From Arthrobacter sp. JZ12 (GTDB taxonomy: Bacteria > Actinomycetota > Actinomycetes > Actinomycetales > Micrococcaceae), in the NCBI RefSeq assembly GCF_035189165.1, contig NZ_CP045246.1, forward strand, positions 496,001 to 560,000: 64,000 nt of DNA. The letters run 5' to 3'. The position numbers and the translations under genes were made by a program. The notes beneath the pieces were generated by a model. It made no database searches. It was not told the DNA's origin and saw nothing but the letters and a program-made list of their open reading frames with translations. The stretch's first letter is position 1, and each line of letters starts with the position of its first letter. Positions 34,755 to 43,550 of the stretch are shown here, piece by piece.

Positions 34755-35845
34755 GCCACGGACACGCCGAACGCCAGTCCGAGCAGGTAGGTTGCCGCAG
34801 CAGCACCCAGTCCGATGGCGAGTTGCCGCAGGGCCCGCTTGAGCGGGGAGGCGCCGGAGAGAAGCCCGACGACGGCGCCGGTCGCCAAGAGCGCCAGACC
34901 CACGAGCGTGCACGCAACGATGACGGCGGTCACTCCCGTCAACCCGAACAGGTAGGGCAAAACGGGGATGATCGCGCCCGAGGCGAAGAAGCAGAAGCTT
35001 GCCGCCGCGGCGCCCATCCCGGTTCCCACTGTCTCGTGCTCGTCCTGCTGCTCTTCACGTTCCGGGTGCAGCGACAGGCTGGGATCGCAGTCACAGCTGA
35101 ACTGGCCCATCCGTTCAGCCGCCCGGTGTTCTGCCGCCTCCAGCGACATGCCACGCGCCCGGTACACCAGCACCAGCTCGTTCGCGTCGATGTCCAGTTC
35201 CTTGGCAGCAGTAAGAGTGACCTGTGTGGGGCGCGACGCCGCCAGCAACTCGCGCTGCGAGCGCACGGAAACATACTCACCGGCACCCATGGACAGGGCG
35301 CCGGCCAGCAGGCCCGCGAGGCCGCTGAACAGGACGAATGCGCTGGAGACGCCGGTCGCACCGATGCCCATCACGAGGGCGAGGTTGCTCACCAGGCCGT
35401 CATTGGCACCGAATACCGCGGCGCGGAAATTGCCGGAGAGCCGGTTGCGGCCCCGGGTGGCCAGTCCACGCACGACTTCCTCGTGAATCTGCTCATCGGC
35501 GGCCATCGCGTTGGTGGCGGAAGGATCGTCGGCATATGGGGAGCGAGCCTCTGCGCGCTGTGCCAGCGCGAGAACGAACACGGATCCGAAGCGGCGGGCG
35601 AGAAAGCCGAGGACCACATTGCGCAGCGAGGGGTGAAGGGGCTTGCCGACGTCGTCGCCCAGCAGGCGGAGCCAGTGCTGTTCGTGGCGGGCCTCCGCCT
35701 GGGCCAGCGCCAGCAGGATCTCCTGCTCCTCGCCGGTTCGTTTGCGCGCCAGGTAGCGGTAGGTCGCTGCCTCTGCGCGCTCATCGGCCAGGTACTGCCG
35801 CCAGCGCTTGATGTCGGCGGGTGTCCGGGTTGCCTGGGGGGTCAC
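34751..35845 (-). CDS. Ferritin-like/VIT1-CCC1 fusion metal transporter
   Basis: A 364-residue protein. The N-terminal domain (about residues 12-140) is rubrerythrin-like, with metal-binding ExxH pairs in EARHEQHWLRLL and DEQIHEEVVRGL. The C-terminal domain is a VIT1/CCC1-type transporter with NFRAAVFGANDGLVSNLALVMGI, GALSMGAGEYVSVRSQREL and further membrane helices. It should move iron or manganese across the membrane, with the ferritin-like part binding metal. The start is GTG 35845 with GAGGAGCC upstream. The 263-base region before it carries a palindrome. Confidence 0.92.
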   Translation of the reverse strand: MTPQATRTPADIKRWRQYLADERAEAATYRYLARKRTGEEQEILLALAQAEARHEQHWLRLLGDDVGKPLHPSLRNVVLGFLARRFGSVFVLALAQRAEARSPYADDPSATNAMAADEQIHEEVVRGLATRGRNRLSGNFRAAVFGANDGLVSNLALVMGIGATGVSSAFVLFSGLAGLLAGALSMGAGEYVSVRSQRELLAASRPTQVTLTAAKELDIDANELVLVYRARGMSLEAAEHRAAERMGQFSCDCDPSLSLHPEREEQQDEHETVGTGMGAAAASFCFFASGAIIPVLPYLFGLTGVTAVIVACTLVGLALLATGAVVGLLSGASPLKRALRQLAIGLGAAAATYLLGLAFGVSVA

Positions 35846-35985
35846 AGCCGGCTCCTCATTCCTAGGGGGGCCAGGGCAACTGGAGAGCTCCGGCCATTAA
35901 CGAATCCATGGCCGAAGGTCTCGTTCGCCGCAACGCGGTGGATTGCCGGGCATCATCAGCGATAGCCAGTATGTCGACAGGCCTC

Positions 35986-36000
35986 GGAGTCCAGGACTCC
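35986..36000. promoter_or_regulatory. Palindrome in the VIT/DUF202 divergent region
   Basis: GGAGTCC-A-GGACTCC is a perfect 7-1-7 inverted repeat in the 263-base divergent intergenic region. It does not match a DtxR/IdeR iron box that I can recognise. The rest of this region shows nothing else clear. Confidence 0.35.
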
Positions 36001-36108
36001 GGAACTACTCCCCTTCGCAGATACCCATGCTACCCGCTTCCACCGGCGCAGCCGGACAAAGCCTGCCTTCGGGAACCCACCAGGCGCTGTACTGGCTACG
36101 ATGAGTCG

Positions 36109-36507
36109 GTGGACAGCTCACCCAGTACGAACGAAAACGGCCGACGCGGACTCGCAGCGCGGCTGCTGCGCGGGGGAAGCGAGCCGGATCCCCGGTTCAC
36201 GCTGGCGAACGAGCGCACGTTCCTGGCCTGGATCCGTACCTCCCTGGCATTGATGGCGGGCGGGATCGCCGTGGAGGCCTTCACCACGGACATCTTTGTT
36301 CCCGAGATGCGTGCCACCCTGGCCGTCCTCCTGCTGCTGCTTGCCATGATCATCGCGTCCGTTGCCTGCTTCCGGTGGCTCAATGTGGAACGCGCGATGC
36401 GCCACGGAACGCCGCTGCCGCTGCCGTTCCTCGCTCCGTTGCTGGCCATCGGCGGCGCAGTCGCGGCCGCCGTCGTCATTGTTTTTGTACTTCTGCGGCT
36501 GAGCTGA
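36109..36507 (+). CDS. YidH-like DUF202 membrane protein
   Basis: A 132-residue protein with the DUF202 signature DPRFTLANERTFLAWIRTSLALMAGGIAVEAF and three membrane helices; a short RWLNVERAMRHG loop separates the second and third. The function of the family is unknown. GTG 36109 is chosen because upstream codons do not resemble the family. A second DUF202 gene follows after one base; such tandem pairs are common and suggest the two proteins act together in the membrane. Confidence 0.85.
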   Translation: MDSSPSTNENGRRGLAARLLRGGSEPDPRFTLANERTFLAWIRTSLALMAGGIAVEAFTTDIFVPEMRATLAVLLLLLAMIIASVACFRWLNVERAMRHGTPLPLPFLAPLLAIGGAVAAAVVIVFVLLRLS

Positions 36508-36508
36508 C

Positions 36509-36835
36509 ATGTCCGTAGTCACCCGGGATCCGGGCCTGCAGCCCGAACGGACGTCGCTGGCATGGGGGCGAACGATGACTGCGATGGTGGCGGCCAGCCT
36601 GCTGTTCCTGCGCTGGGTGCCGACCCACGGGTGGTTCGCAGGGATCCTGGTGCTGACGGCGCTCGCCGCAGCAATGGGGATCTATGTCAGCCAACGCGTG
36701 AGGTATGCGCGGAGCGTTGCGGGAGTGTCGCGCGGCCAGGTCAAGGCCGATGTCTTCGCTGTTCTCTGTACCTCTGCTGTGGTGTTCGTCCTGGGCGGAC
36801 TGGGCATCTACACAGTCCTGTTCCTGCCGCTGTAG
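36509..36835 (+). CDS. Second DUF202 membrane protein
   Basis: A 108-residue protein with DPGLQPERTSLAWGRTMTAMVAASLLFLRW, the DUF202 core, and three membrane helices. It starts one base after the stop of the preceding DUF202 gene and so is its cotranslated partner. No function is known. Confidence 0.85.
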   Translation: MSVVTRDPGLQPERTSLAWGRTMTAMVAASLLFLRWVPTHGWFAGILVLTALAAAMGIYVSQRVRYARSVAGVSRGQVKADVFAVLCTSAVVFVLGGLGIYTVLFLPL

Positions 36836-36947
36836 GTGTGTTCCAAGCATGGTCTAGGCATGTTCCGGCCGGTGCGGTGCTCCGCGTAGGGTAGGAAGGG
36901 ATCCCCTTCCGACAGCGCATGTCCTTCTCAGTGTGCCCTGCAACAGC

Positions 36948-38126
36948 ATGCCCCCTACGAACCGCGAGGAAGAAGAGCCGGTGGAATACCGACGCGATAT
37001 CAGCCCAGAACAGAGCCAATCGAGTCCCTGGCGGGACGGCCTCGGCCGCGCCAGCATCCGCAGCGCCCAACTGCTCCTTCTCATCACAGTGATTGTGGTG
37101 TCTATTTTTGGGCTTATCCAGATCCGGCTGGTGGTCATCCCGCTGTTGCTGGCTCTGATCCTTGCTGCCGCCATCGGGCCGCTCGTCAATATGCTGCGCC
37201 GCCGGGGCTGGCCGAGTGCCCTTGCGACGGCGTCGTCCTTCCTCCTGCTGCTGGTGGTGCTCGGCGCGGTGGTCACCTTGATCGTGGTCGCGGTGCGAAG
37301 CCAGCTTGACGAGCTGATTCAGCGCGCCAACGAGGGCTTCGGGCAGATCGACGACTTCATCCGAACGGGTCCCATACCGATCGACCAGGGACAGATTGAG
37401 GAAGCCCGGCAGTCCATCATCGATTTCGCAACAAGCTCGGCCGTTGGAACCACTGCCCTCACCGGCGTCACCGCGGCAGGGGAATTCCTCACCGGTGCCG
37501 TGCTGATGCTGGTCATCCTCTTCTTCTTCCTGAAGGACGGCGACCGGATCTGGAGCTTCCTGCTGCGCGGATTCCGGGGCGAGCGGCTGCGCCGGGCACA
37601 GCGGATGGGGCACCGGAGCCTTGCGGTTCTCGGCGGCTACGTCCGCGGGACCGCAATCATTGCCCTCGTGGACTCTGTGTTCATCGGTATCGCACTGCTG
37701 ATCCTCGGTGTTCCCCTTGCTATCCCTCTTGCCGTGATCGTGTTCATCGGTTCCTTTGTTCCGCTGGTCGGAGCCTTCGTCGCCGGCGGACTTGCCGCAC
37801 TCGTGGCGCTGGTCGCCAACGGTCCCTTCGTGGCACTGATGGTGATCATCGTCGTCGTGGTGGTGAACCAGCTCGAGGGCAACTTCCTTCAGCCCGTTGT
37901 GATGGGACGCTCCCTGAACATCCACGCGCTGGTGATCCTCCTCGCCCTGACCGCCGGAACCATCCTGGCCGGTATCACCGGCGCCATCCTGGCAGTGCCG
38001 GTTGCCGCCGTCGTCTGGGCTGCAATCAAGGCCTGGCATGAGGACGAACCGAAGCCCGTTGATGCCGAGCCGACGCCGGAAACAGGCGGCGACGCGCACC
38101 AGCTGACGGTGAAGGAAACCACGTAG
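36948..38126 (+). CDS. AI-2E family transporter
   Basis: A membrane protein of about 392 residues in the AI-2E/YdiK/PerM family. It has two N-terminal helices (LLLLITVIVVSIFGLIQIRL, VVIPLLLALILAAAIGPLV), a soluble middle segment, then five or more helices including IPLAVIVFIGSFVPLVGAFVAGG and the conserved NQLEGNFLQPVVMGRSLNIHALVILLAL near the end. Members exchange small molecules or Na+/H+; AI-2 itself is not proven as substrate. ATG 36948 is used; GTG 36933 and GTG 36981 (behind GAGGAAGAAGAG) are alternatives. Confidence 0.87.
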   Translation: MPPTNREEEEPVEYRRDISPEQSQSSPWRDGLGRASIRSAQLLLLITVIVVSIFGLIQIRLVVIPLLLALILAAAIGPLVNMLRRRGWPSALATASSFLLLLVVLGAVVTLIVVAVRSQLDELIQRANEGFGQIDDFIRTGPIPIDQGQIEEARQSIIDFATSSAVGTTALTGVTAAGEFLTGAVLMLVILFFFLKDGDRIWSFLLRGFRGERLRRAQRMGHRSLAVLGGYVRGTAIIALVDSVFIGIALLILGVPLAIPLAVIVFIGSFVPLVGAFVAGGLAALVALVANGPFVALMVIIVVVVVNQLEGNFLQPVVMGRSLNIHALVILLALTAGTILAGITGAILAVPVAAVVWAAIKAWHEDEPKPVDAEPTPETGGDAHQLTVKETT

Positions 38127-38204
38127 GCTGGAGTCGCGCGATCCGGGGGCACCCACGTCTGAGGCCTCCCATGCGCTTGGACCCTGCAGCGGAAGGACCG
38201 GACG

Positions 38205-38783
38205 TTGAAGGCTTTGCCAGTAGAACCGAGCAACGCGCCGGTCGCGATCGGTTCGCGCATCCGGTCCGCGCGGCAGGCCCAGCGTATGACCATCGAGCAG
38301 GTTGCCGATTCGACCGGGCTCACCAAGGGGTTTCTCAGCCGGGTGGAGCGTGACCTGACATCGCCGTCGGTGGCATCCCTGGTAACGCTGTGCCAGGTGC
38401 TGTCCATCTCGATCGGTGATCTTTTCACGGCTCCGGAAACGCATGTGACCAGGCTCGACGAAGCCCCGAAGGTGAGCCTGGGCGGCGAGGGAATCAACGA
38501 ACGCCTGCTGACCGCACGTTCCGAGCGGCGGCTCCAGATGATCCGTGCCGTCATCGAGCCGAACGGCCGGGGCGAGCAGGACCTCTATTCAGTCGATTGC
38601 GAGGTGGAGACCCTGCACATCATCGCCGGACGCTTCGAACTGATCTTCTCCAACGAGCGCTACGAGCTTGAGGCCGGTGACACCATCACCTTCCCGGGAC
38701 GCGAACCGCACACCTGGATCAATCCCACGGACCAGGAAGCAGTAGTCCTCTGGACACTGGTTCCGGCGGCCTCACGCGGCTGA
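38205..38783 (+). CDS. XRE-family regulator with a cupin domain
   Basis: A 192-residue regulator. The N-terminal helix-turn-helix (IGSRIRSARQAQRMTIEQVADSTGLTKGFLSRVERDLTSPS, about residues 15-55) binds DNA; the C-terminal cupin (ETLHIIAGRFELIFSNERYELEAGDTITFPGREPHTWINP) senses a small ligand. The start is TTG 38205 with GGAAGG upstream. It precedes a sugar-type binding protein gene on the same strand and is a natural candidate to control that ABC importer. Confidence 0.88.
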   Translation: MKALPVEPSNAPVAIGSRIRSARQAQRMTIEQVADSTGLTKGFLSRVERDLTSPSVASLVTLCQVLSISIGDLFTAPETHVTRLDEAPKVSLGGEGINERLLTARSERRLQMIRAVIEPNGRGEQDLYSVDCEVETLHIIAGRFELIFSNERYELEAGDTITFPGREPHTWINPTDQEAVVLWTLVPAASRG

Positions 38784-38809
38784 TTCCTGCCTTACCGGGA
38801 TACCAAGTC

Positions 38810-38824
38810 GGCTTATGGAATACT
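38810..38824 (+). promoter_or_regulatory. GGCTTATGGNNTACT element before the binding-protein gene
   Basis: GGCTTATGGAATACT lies 140 bases before the solute-binding-protein gene. The same element with CC for AA occurs in reverse at 42440-42454, before the permease operon of the presumed same importer. It may be a promoter or operator shared by both halves. Confidence 0.4.
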
Positions 38825-38964
38825 GACGAACGACGGCGGTCCAGACCGGACCGCGGCCCTGTGACCAGAATTCGCGGTCGGCGGCGCCTGCGCCCCCGAC
38901 TTCGCTGCCTCACAGATCCGCCCGCGCCGACGATGGCGCGCTAGTTTGTGAAGGGACTGAAGCA

Positions 38965-40347
38965 ATGAAGACTTCTCGGACCGCCGCAGCGTTTGCGGCG
39001 GCTACTACCATCGCACTGACGGCCACTGCATGCGGCGGAGGCGGCGGAGGAACTCCCGACAACGGTGAAGAGGTTGACTACGGGGCAGCGCTTTCGGGAA
39101 CCATGACCACCGGCGGCTTCACCCTCGGTGACGAGGTTGCCACTTCCCGCGCTGACTTCGCCACGGCAGCCCTCGAGGAGGACGGCGTCGAGGTCCAGAT
39201 CAACGAGGGCAACTTCGATCCGCAGCGCTTCGCGGCGCAGGCCGCGAGCGGAAGCCTTCCCGACCTGGTGGTCATGGACCGCCAGTACGTTGCCACCTAC
39301 GCAGCCCGCGGACTCATCGAACCGGTCGACCAGTGCTTCACGACGCACAACGTGAACGCCGAAGAACACTACTATCCCGCCGTCCTGCAGGATGTGACCT
39401 ACAACGACCAGATGTACGGCATTCCGCAGTTCTGGCAGCCCTGGGCGATCATCACCAACAACCGGGTCATGGAAGAAGCCGGCGTCACTGTTGAGGATCT
39501 GGACACCTCCAACCCGGACGGCGTCCTTGCCGCAGCCGAGTCCATGTACGCGGCGGACGGCGACACACCCACCCGTCTCGGTTTCGATCCGCAGATGCCC
39601 TCGCAGGCACCGGTCTGGTTCGCGGCCTTCGGCGGCAGGATCATGGACGAGACAGGCAAGCCCACCCTTGACGACCCCGCCAACGTGGAAGCACTGACGT
39701 GGCTCAAGTCCATCTACGACGCCCAGGGCGGATACGAACCCGCCTACAGCTTCAGCCAGACCTGGGATTTCTTCGGCGAGAACAACCAGTTCGTGGCCGA
39801 TCAGGTGGGCGCCGGACTGTACGCCCAGTGGTACCCGAATGTCCTGTCGGATTTCGCGGACCAGCTTGAGGTGTCCGGGACACCGCTGCGGAACCAGGAC
39901 GGCGACCCGATCGCTGTGGCGGGCGGCCAGTCCTACGTCATCCCGACCGGTGCCAAGAACAAGGCCGCGGCCTGCAAGTGGGCGGTCTCCAACACCTCCG
40001 ACGAGGCGTGGATGGCGGCGGCAGAAGCCCGCGTGCAGGGGCTCGAAGAGGGCGGGATGTTCACCGGTATCTTCACAGGCTCTAAGACCGCGGACCAGAT
40101 GATCCGGGACGAGTACCTCCAGCCCACCGGCAATGAGGGCTTCGATCAACTGATCGACTCCTACTACCAGGCGCTGGAGAACGGTGTACCGCTTGGATCC
40201 TCCCCGGCCGGCCTGGAGATCCAGACCGAGCTCCAGAACGCCATGGCCCCAGCCATGTCCGGAGACAAGACAGTGGAGGAAGCGCTGGGAGACGCACAGG
40301 CTGCGGCCATGCTGGTGTACGAGCAGGCGACCGCCGGCGCCCAGTAA
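38965..40347 (+). CDS. ABC importer substrate-binding lipoprotein (family 1)
   Basis: A 460-residue extracellular binding protein with a lipoprotein signal (lipobox T-A-C near residue 23, followed by a Gly run). The mature domain resembles sugar-binding family 1 proteins: FDPQRFAAQAASGSLPDLVVMD, YGIPQFWQPWAIITNNRVMEEAG, GGQSYVIPTGAKNKAAACKWA. AAGGGAC precedes ATG 38965. Its likely partner permeases are encoded convergently at 40499-42399. The ligand is unknown, and no ATPase gene is nearby, so a shared MsmK-type ATPase is likely. Confidence 0.92.
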   Translation: MKTSRTAAAFAAATTIALTATACGGGGGGTPDNGEEVDYGAALSGTMTTGGFTLGDEVATSRADFATAALEEDGVEVQINEGNFDPQRFAAQAASGSLPDLVVMDRQYVATYAARGLIEPVDQCFTTHNVNAEEHYYPAVLQDVTYNDQMYGIPQFWQPWAIITNNRVMEEAGVTVEDLDTSNPDGVLAAAESMYAADGDTPTRLGFDPQMPSQAPVWFAAFGGRIMDETGKPTLDDPANVEALTWLKSIYDAQGGYEPAYSFSQTWDFFGENNQFVADQVGAGLYAQWYPNVLSDFADQLEVSGTPLRNQDGDPIAVAGGQSYVIPTGAKNKAAACKWAVSNTSDEAWMAAAEARVQGLEEGGMFTGIFTGSKTADQMIRDEYLQPTGNEGFDQLIDSYYQALENGVPLGSSPAGLEIQTELQNAMAPAMSGDKTVEEALGDAQAAAMLVYEQATAGAQ

Positions 40348-40384
40348 CGCGCGCGTCGTCGTACGCGTCCAGCGCCGCGCGCGA

Positions 40385-40420
40385 AAGGAGGGTGGGACCC
40401 ACACGGGTCCCACCCTCCTT
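40385..40420 (+). terminator. Strong terminator after the binding-protein gene
   Basis: AAGGAGGGTGGGACCC, loop ACAC and its exact complement form a perfect 16-base-pair stem (40385-40400 / 40405-40420) followed by CTTT. It separates the convergent halves of the importer locus. Confidence 0.85.
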
Positions 40421-40435
40421 CTTTGCGTTCATTTC

Positions 40436-40479
40436 GCAGGACACATCCCGTATGACGCTGCATAAGGGGTGTGTCCTGC
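40436..40479 (-). terminator. Long hairpin downstream of the convergent permease operon
   Basis: GCAGGACACATCCC (40436-40449) pairs with GGGGTGTGTCCTGC (40466-40479) at 13 of 14 positions around a 16-base loop. It lies 20 bases past the permease stop on the minus strand and is probably its terminator. Confidence 0.55.
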
Positions 40480-40498
40480 CAACTCAACGCGGGTGGGA

Positions 40499-41440
40499 TC
40501 AGCCCTTGCGGCCCTGGCCCGCGAGCCCCTCGATGAAGTAGCGCTGGCCGAAGGCGAAGAGGATCAGCATCGGCAGCGTGACCAGCAGGGCGGCTGTCAT
40601 GACGTACTGGTAATCCGCCTGGCCGCCCGAGGTGGGACTGAACAGCGACATGGCGTAGGAGATGCCGAGCGGGACGGTGAATTCGGACGGGTCGCCGAAG
40701 TTCAGGTAGATCAGGGGAGCCTGCAGGTTGTTCCAGCTGGCCTGAAACTCGAAGATGAACACGATGATGAAGGACGGAATGGACAGCGGCATCGCTATCC
40801 GCCAGAACAGGCCGAAGTAGCTGCAGCCGTCAATGCGGGCCGCCTCGAAGATATCCCGCGGGAGCCCGAGGAAAAACTGCCGCTGCAGGAAGATGTAGAA
40901 CGCTGAGCCGAACAGGTTCGCGCCCCACAGCGGAACCGTGGTGCCCAGGAAGCCGAGTTCCTTCCAGATCAGGTAAGTGGGAATCATGGTGACGGCGCCG
41001 GGCAGCATCATCGTTCCCAGCACCAGCCCGAACAGCAAATTCCGGAACGGGAAGCGGAAGTAGGCGAACCCGAATGCGACGAGCGAACTGGAGAACGTCA
41101 CCAGGCCCGCCGCGAGCAGCGCAATGATGATGCTGTTGGACATCCAGGAGAGCAGGGGCAGTTGCTGCCAGACCTCCACGTAGTTGTCGAACACCCAGAC
41201 GTCGGGGATGAGCCGGTTGTCGAAGACGTCCTGCCGCGGCTTGAAACTCGCGGCGAGCAGCCAGACGAACGGGTAAAGGAAGAGGGCTGAAAAGCCGAGC
41301 AGGAGAGCCCAGAGGATTATCCGACCGACGACGCTGCGCGGCTTGTACCAGGGAAAGGACGGGGTGGGATTGGCCGCGGACTTCCTTCTCGGGTCTGATT
41401 CGACGACCGCCTGCGGCTGTGAATTGATGACCGATGCCAT
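40499..41440 (-). CDS. ABC sugar importer permease, MalG-like
   Basis: A 313-residue permease with six membrane helices and the EAA loop EAARIDGCSYFGLFWRIAMPLSIPSF that contacts the ATPase, as in MalG-type components (carbohydrate uptake family 1). The N-terminal 35 residues are cytoplasmic and polar. ATG 41440 starts two bases after the stop of the preceding permease gene, behind GAGGGGGGACGG. It should form a heterodimer with that protein and work with the binding protein at 38965. Confidence 0.92.
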   Translation of the reverse strand: MASVINSQPQAVVESDPRRKSAANPTPSFPWYKPRSVVGRIILWALLLGFSALFLYPFVWLLAASFKPRQDVFDNRLIPDVWVFDNYVEVWQQLPLLSWMSNSIIIALLAAGLVTFSSSLVAFGFAYFRFPFRNLLFGLVLGTMMLPGAVTMIPTYLIWKELGFLGTTVPLWGANLFGSAFYIFLQRQFFLGLPRDIFEAARIDGCSYFGLFWRIAMPLSIPSFIIVFIFEFQASWNNLQAPLIYLNFGDPSEFTVPLGISYAMSLFSPTSGGQADYQYVMTAALLVTLPMLILFAFGQRYFIEGLAGQGRKG

Positions 41441-41442
41441 GC

Positions 41443-42399
41443 TTACCGTCCCCCCTCGTAGTAGACGAACTTGTTGCCGAAGCGGACCTGGAAGATCGTG
41501 ATCAGGAGGATGATGACGAAGAGAAGCCACGCGATGGCGGCGGCGAATCCCATGTTGAACTGCTGGAAGGCCTGCTGGAACAGGTACACGCCGACGAAGA
41601 GGGCGGCGTCCGGCGACCCGCTCTGGGTGTCGCGGTAGAAGAGCAGGAACGCCTGGTCGAACACCTGCAGCGCCGCGATGGTCAGGACGATCGTGCAGAA
41701 GAACAGCGCATTGGAGATCATGGGCAGGGTCACGGAGAAGAACTGTCGGACCGAGCCGGCGCCGTCGAGCGCTGCTGCCTCGTAAAGGTCCTGCGGAACG
41801 TTCTTCAACGCGGCCAGCAGGATCAGCATGGTTCCGCTGACGCTCCACAGGCCGATGATGATGATGGACGGTTTCATCCAGTCGGGGTCGATAAGCCACT
41901 GCGGCCCGTCAATGCCGAACCAGCCGAGGAAGGTGTTGATGGCGCCTGAGTTGCCGTTGAGGAGCAGCAGGAAGATGGACGCTGCGGCCACGGACGGCGT
42001 CATCTTCGGCAGGTAGTAGATGATGCGGAAGATGCCTGCGCCACGGTCGGGAATCCGATGCAGGAGGTAGGCGAGCAGCAGGGCGAAGCAGATCTCGAGC
42101 GGCACCGAAAGGACGGCGTAGTACAGGGTGTTGCCGAGGGAGGTCAGGACCTTCGGGTCCTCCAGCAGCAGCTCGTAGTTCCGAATACCCACGGGTGTGG
42201 CGGTGTCGGTGGAGAGGTCGTAATTGGTGAAGGAGATGACGAGGCTGTAGATCATGGCGCCGAGCGTGAAGACCAGGAAGCCGATCACCCAGGGCAGGAT
42301 GAACAGGTATCCCGCCCTCGCCTCACTGTTGAACGGTTCCTTGATCCAGCCGGGGCGTTTCTGCCGTCTCTTCCGGTGGGATTCGATCGCTGTGGCCAC
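41443..42399 (-). CDS. ABC sugar importer permease, MalF-like
   Basis: A 318-residue permease with a basic N-terminus, six membrane helices (first GYLFILPWVIGFLVFTLGAM) and the EAA loop YEAAALDGAGSVRQFFSVTLPM. The start is GTG 42399 behind a near-perfect ribosome site GGAGGTG. It heads the two-gene permease operon. An element matching the one upstream of the binding-protein gene lies 40 bases before it. Confidence 0.92.
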   Translation of the reverse strand: MATAIESHRKRRQKRPGWIKEPFNSEARAGYLFILPWVIGFLVFTLGAMIYSLVISFTNYDLSTDTATPVGIRNYELLLEDPKVLTSLGNTLYYAVLSVPLEICFALLLAYLLHRIPDRGAGIFRIIYYLPKMTPSVAAASIFLLLLNGNSGAINTFLGWFGIDGPQWLIDPDWMKPSIIIIGLWSVSGTMLILLAALKNVPQDLYEAAALDGAGSVRQFFSVTLPMISNALFFCTIVLTIAALQVFDQAFLLFYRDTQSGSPDAALFVGVYLFQQAFQQFNMGFAAAIAWLLFVIILLITIFQVRFGNKFVYYEGGR

Positions 42400-42439
42400 G
42401 CTGCACCTCCTTCATGTTCGGCGGGTTGCTTGGAACAAG

Positions 42440-42454
42440 AGTAGGCCATAAGCC
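42440..42454 (-). promoter_or_regulatory. GGCTTATGGNNTACT element before the permease operon
   Basis: Read on the minus strand the sequence is GGCTTATGGCCTACT, identical at 13 of 15 positions to the element at 38810-38824. This supports common control of the split importer genes. Confidence 0.4.
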
Positions 42455-42560
42455 TGCTTTGCTTGCCGTATGGATCTTCCAATTGGCGAGCCGATGGGCT
42501 ATACGCGGATTGTGCAGTCACGGTAGCCTGAGCGCGGATTCCCAAACGTCAGGAGCACCC

Positions 42561-42968
42561 GTGGACTGGACCCTGGAAGTTGTGATTGTGCCGGTGAGTG
42601 ACATAGCCCGGTCGATCGAGTTCTACCGTGACAAGGTGGGTTTCGCGCAGGATTTCGAGACCGACGCCGGTGGCATGCACTTCACGCAGCTGACTCCGCG
42701 CGGGTCGGGCTGCTCGATAGTGTTCGGCAACGGTCCGGGCATGAATGCGATGCAGCCCGGCACCCTGAAGGGACTGCAGTTGGTGGTGTCGGACGTCAAC
42801 GCCGCCCGCGAGGAGCTGCAGGGCCGCGGGGTGGAAGTCAGTGACATCAACGTCCTCGACGAGCGCGACGGCGGCACCTTCTTCGGCTTCGATGATCCGG
42901 ATGGCAATTCCTGGGCGGTGCAACAGATCAAGGCCCGGGCAGAGAAGCCGCTGCTTCCACGGTCCTAG
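42561..42968 (+). CDS. VOC-family (glyoxalase-like) protein
   Basis: A 135-residue vicinal oxygen chelate protein with two beta-alpha-beta-beta-beta modules: VDWTLEVVIVPVSDIARSIEFYRDKVGF and GLQLVVSDVNAAREELQGRGVEVSD..FFGFDDPDGNSWAVQQI. A His for metal near MHFTQL and an acid near the end are in place, but the exact reaction is unknown (lyase, dioxygenase or resistance protein). AGGAG lies five bases before GTG 42561. Confidence 0.85.
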   Translation: MDWTLEVVIVPVSDIARSIEFYRDKVGFAQDFETDAGGMHFTQLTPRGSGCSIVFGNGPGMNAMQPGTLKGLQLVVSDVNAAREELQGRGVEVSDINVLDERDGGTFFGFDDPDGNSWAVQQIKARAEKPLLPRS

Positions 42969-42981
42969 CTGTTCTCCTGTT

Positions 42982-43362
42982 TCAGCTTGCGCCAGCCTCC
43001 GGCGCGGTTGTTGGCGATATCTGCCGAAACATGGTCAGCAGCGCCGGGGCATTCACGGAATCTCCCTCGTAAAAAGCAACGGTTCGGGCGGTCTTGTTGT
43101 CGTGGCCTCCTGTGATGATGCCTTCCGGATCAGGCACTATCGCGCCGTCGTACAGGAAGACGTTCAGATGGTCTTTCGTCGTGAGGAAGGCACAGATGTT
43201 CCCCCTCAGCACGAAGTAGGGCTGCACCGTCCGCTTGATGGTCTCCTCGACCTCCGGATCAGCCGCGTGCACCAGGTCACGCACTTCGGCGGCAATGTCC
43301 CGCTGCCACTCCGCCAGCGAAGCCAGGTAGGCGTCGACTCTTGCGTCCTTGAGGTACGGCAT
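42982..43362 (-). CDS. DUF1801 domain protein
   Basis: A 126-residue protein of the DUF1801/YdhG-like family: VDAYLASLAEWQRDIAAEVRDLVHAADPEVEETIKRTVQPYFV, then FLTTKDHLNVFLYDGAIVPDPEGIITGGHDNKTARTVAFYEG. The fold resembles the small iron-chaperone frataxin-like group, but the role is unknown. AGGAGGGCGG precedes ATG 43362. It converges with the VOC gene. Confidence 0.85.
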   Translation of the reverse strand: MPYLKDARVDAYLASLAEWQRDIAAEVRDLVHAADPEVEETIKRTVQPYFVLRGNICAFLTTKDHLNVFLYDGAIVPDPEGIITGGHDNKTARTVAFYEGDSVNAPALLTMFRQISPTTAPEAGAS

Positions 43363-43521
43363 TCCGCCCTCCTGAAGAGTTGCATAACGGGCGAGTGTCC
43401 CGGTTTGCCCGCTTTCTAGCGCGTTGTGGCCACTATTGTGCTGCTGCAGACACCCGGCGTCGAGCCTGCTGCGCAGTTCGGCCAGGAGAAGTTGAGCAGA
43501 CTGGCCCGGGTGCCTTCCGCC

Positions 43522-43550
43522 TTGACGGGGACCCCACCCAGAAGTAGCGT
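43522..43550 (+). promoter_or_regulatory. Possible sigma-70-type promoter for the agmatinase operon
   Basis: TTGACG (43522-43527), a 17-base spacer and TAGCGT (43545-43550) lie about 65 bases before the agmatinase start. The palindrome GTTTTGAAAAC (43549-43559) overlaps the presumed start region. Confidence 0.35.

Noticed and set aside
36741-38444. A 567-codon antisense open frame over the AI-2E transporter gene
   Set aside because: Its translation is low-complexity His/Asp/Gln-rich, typical of antisense reading of membrane-protein codons.
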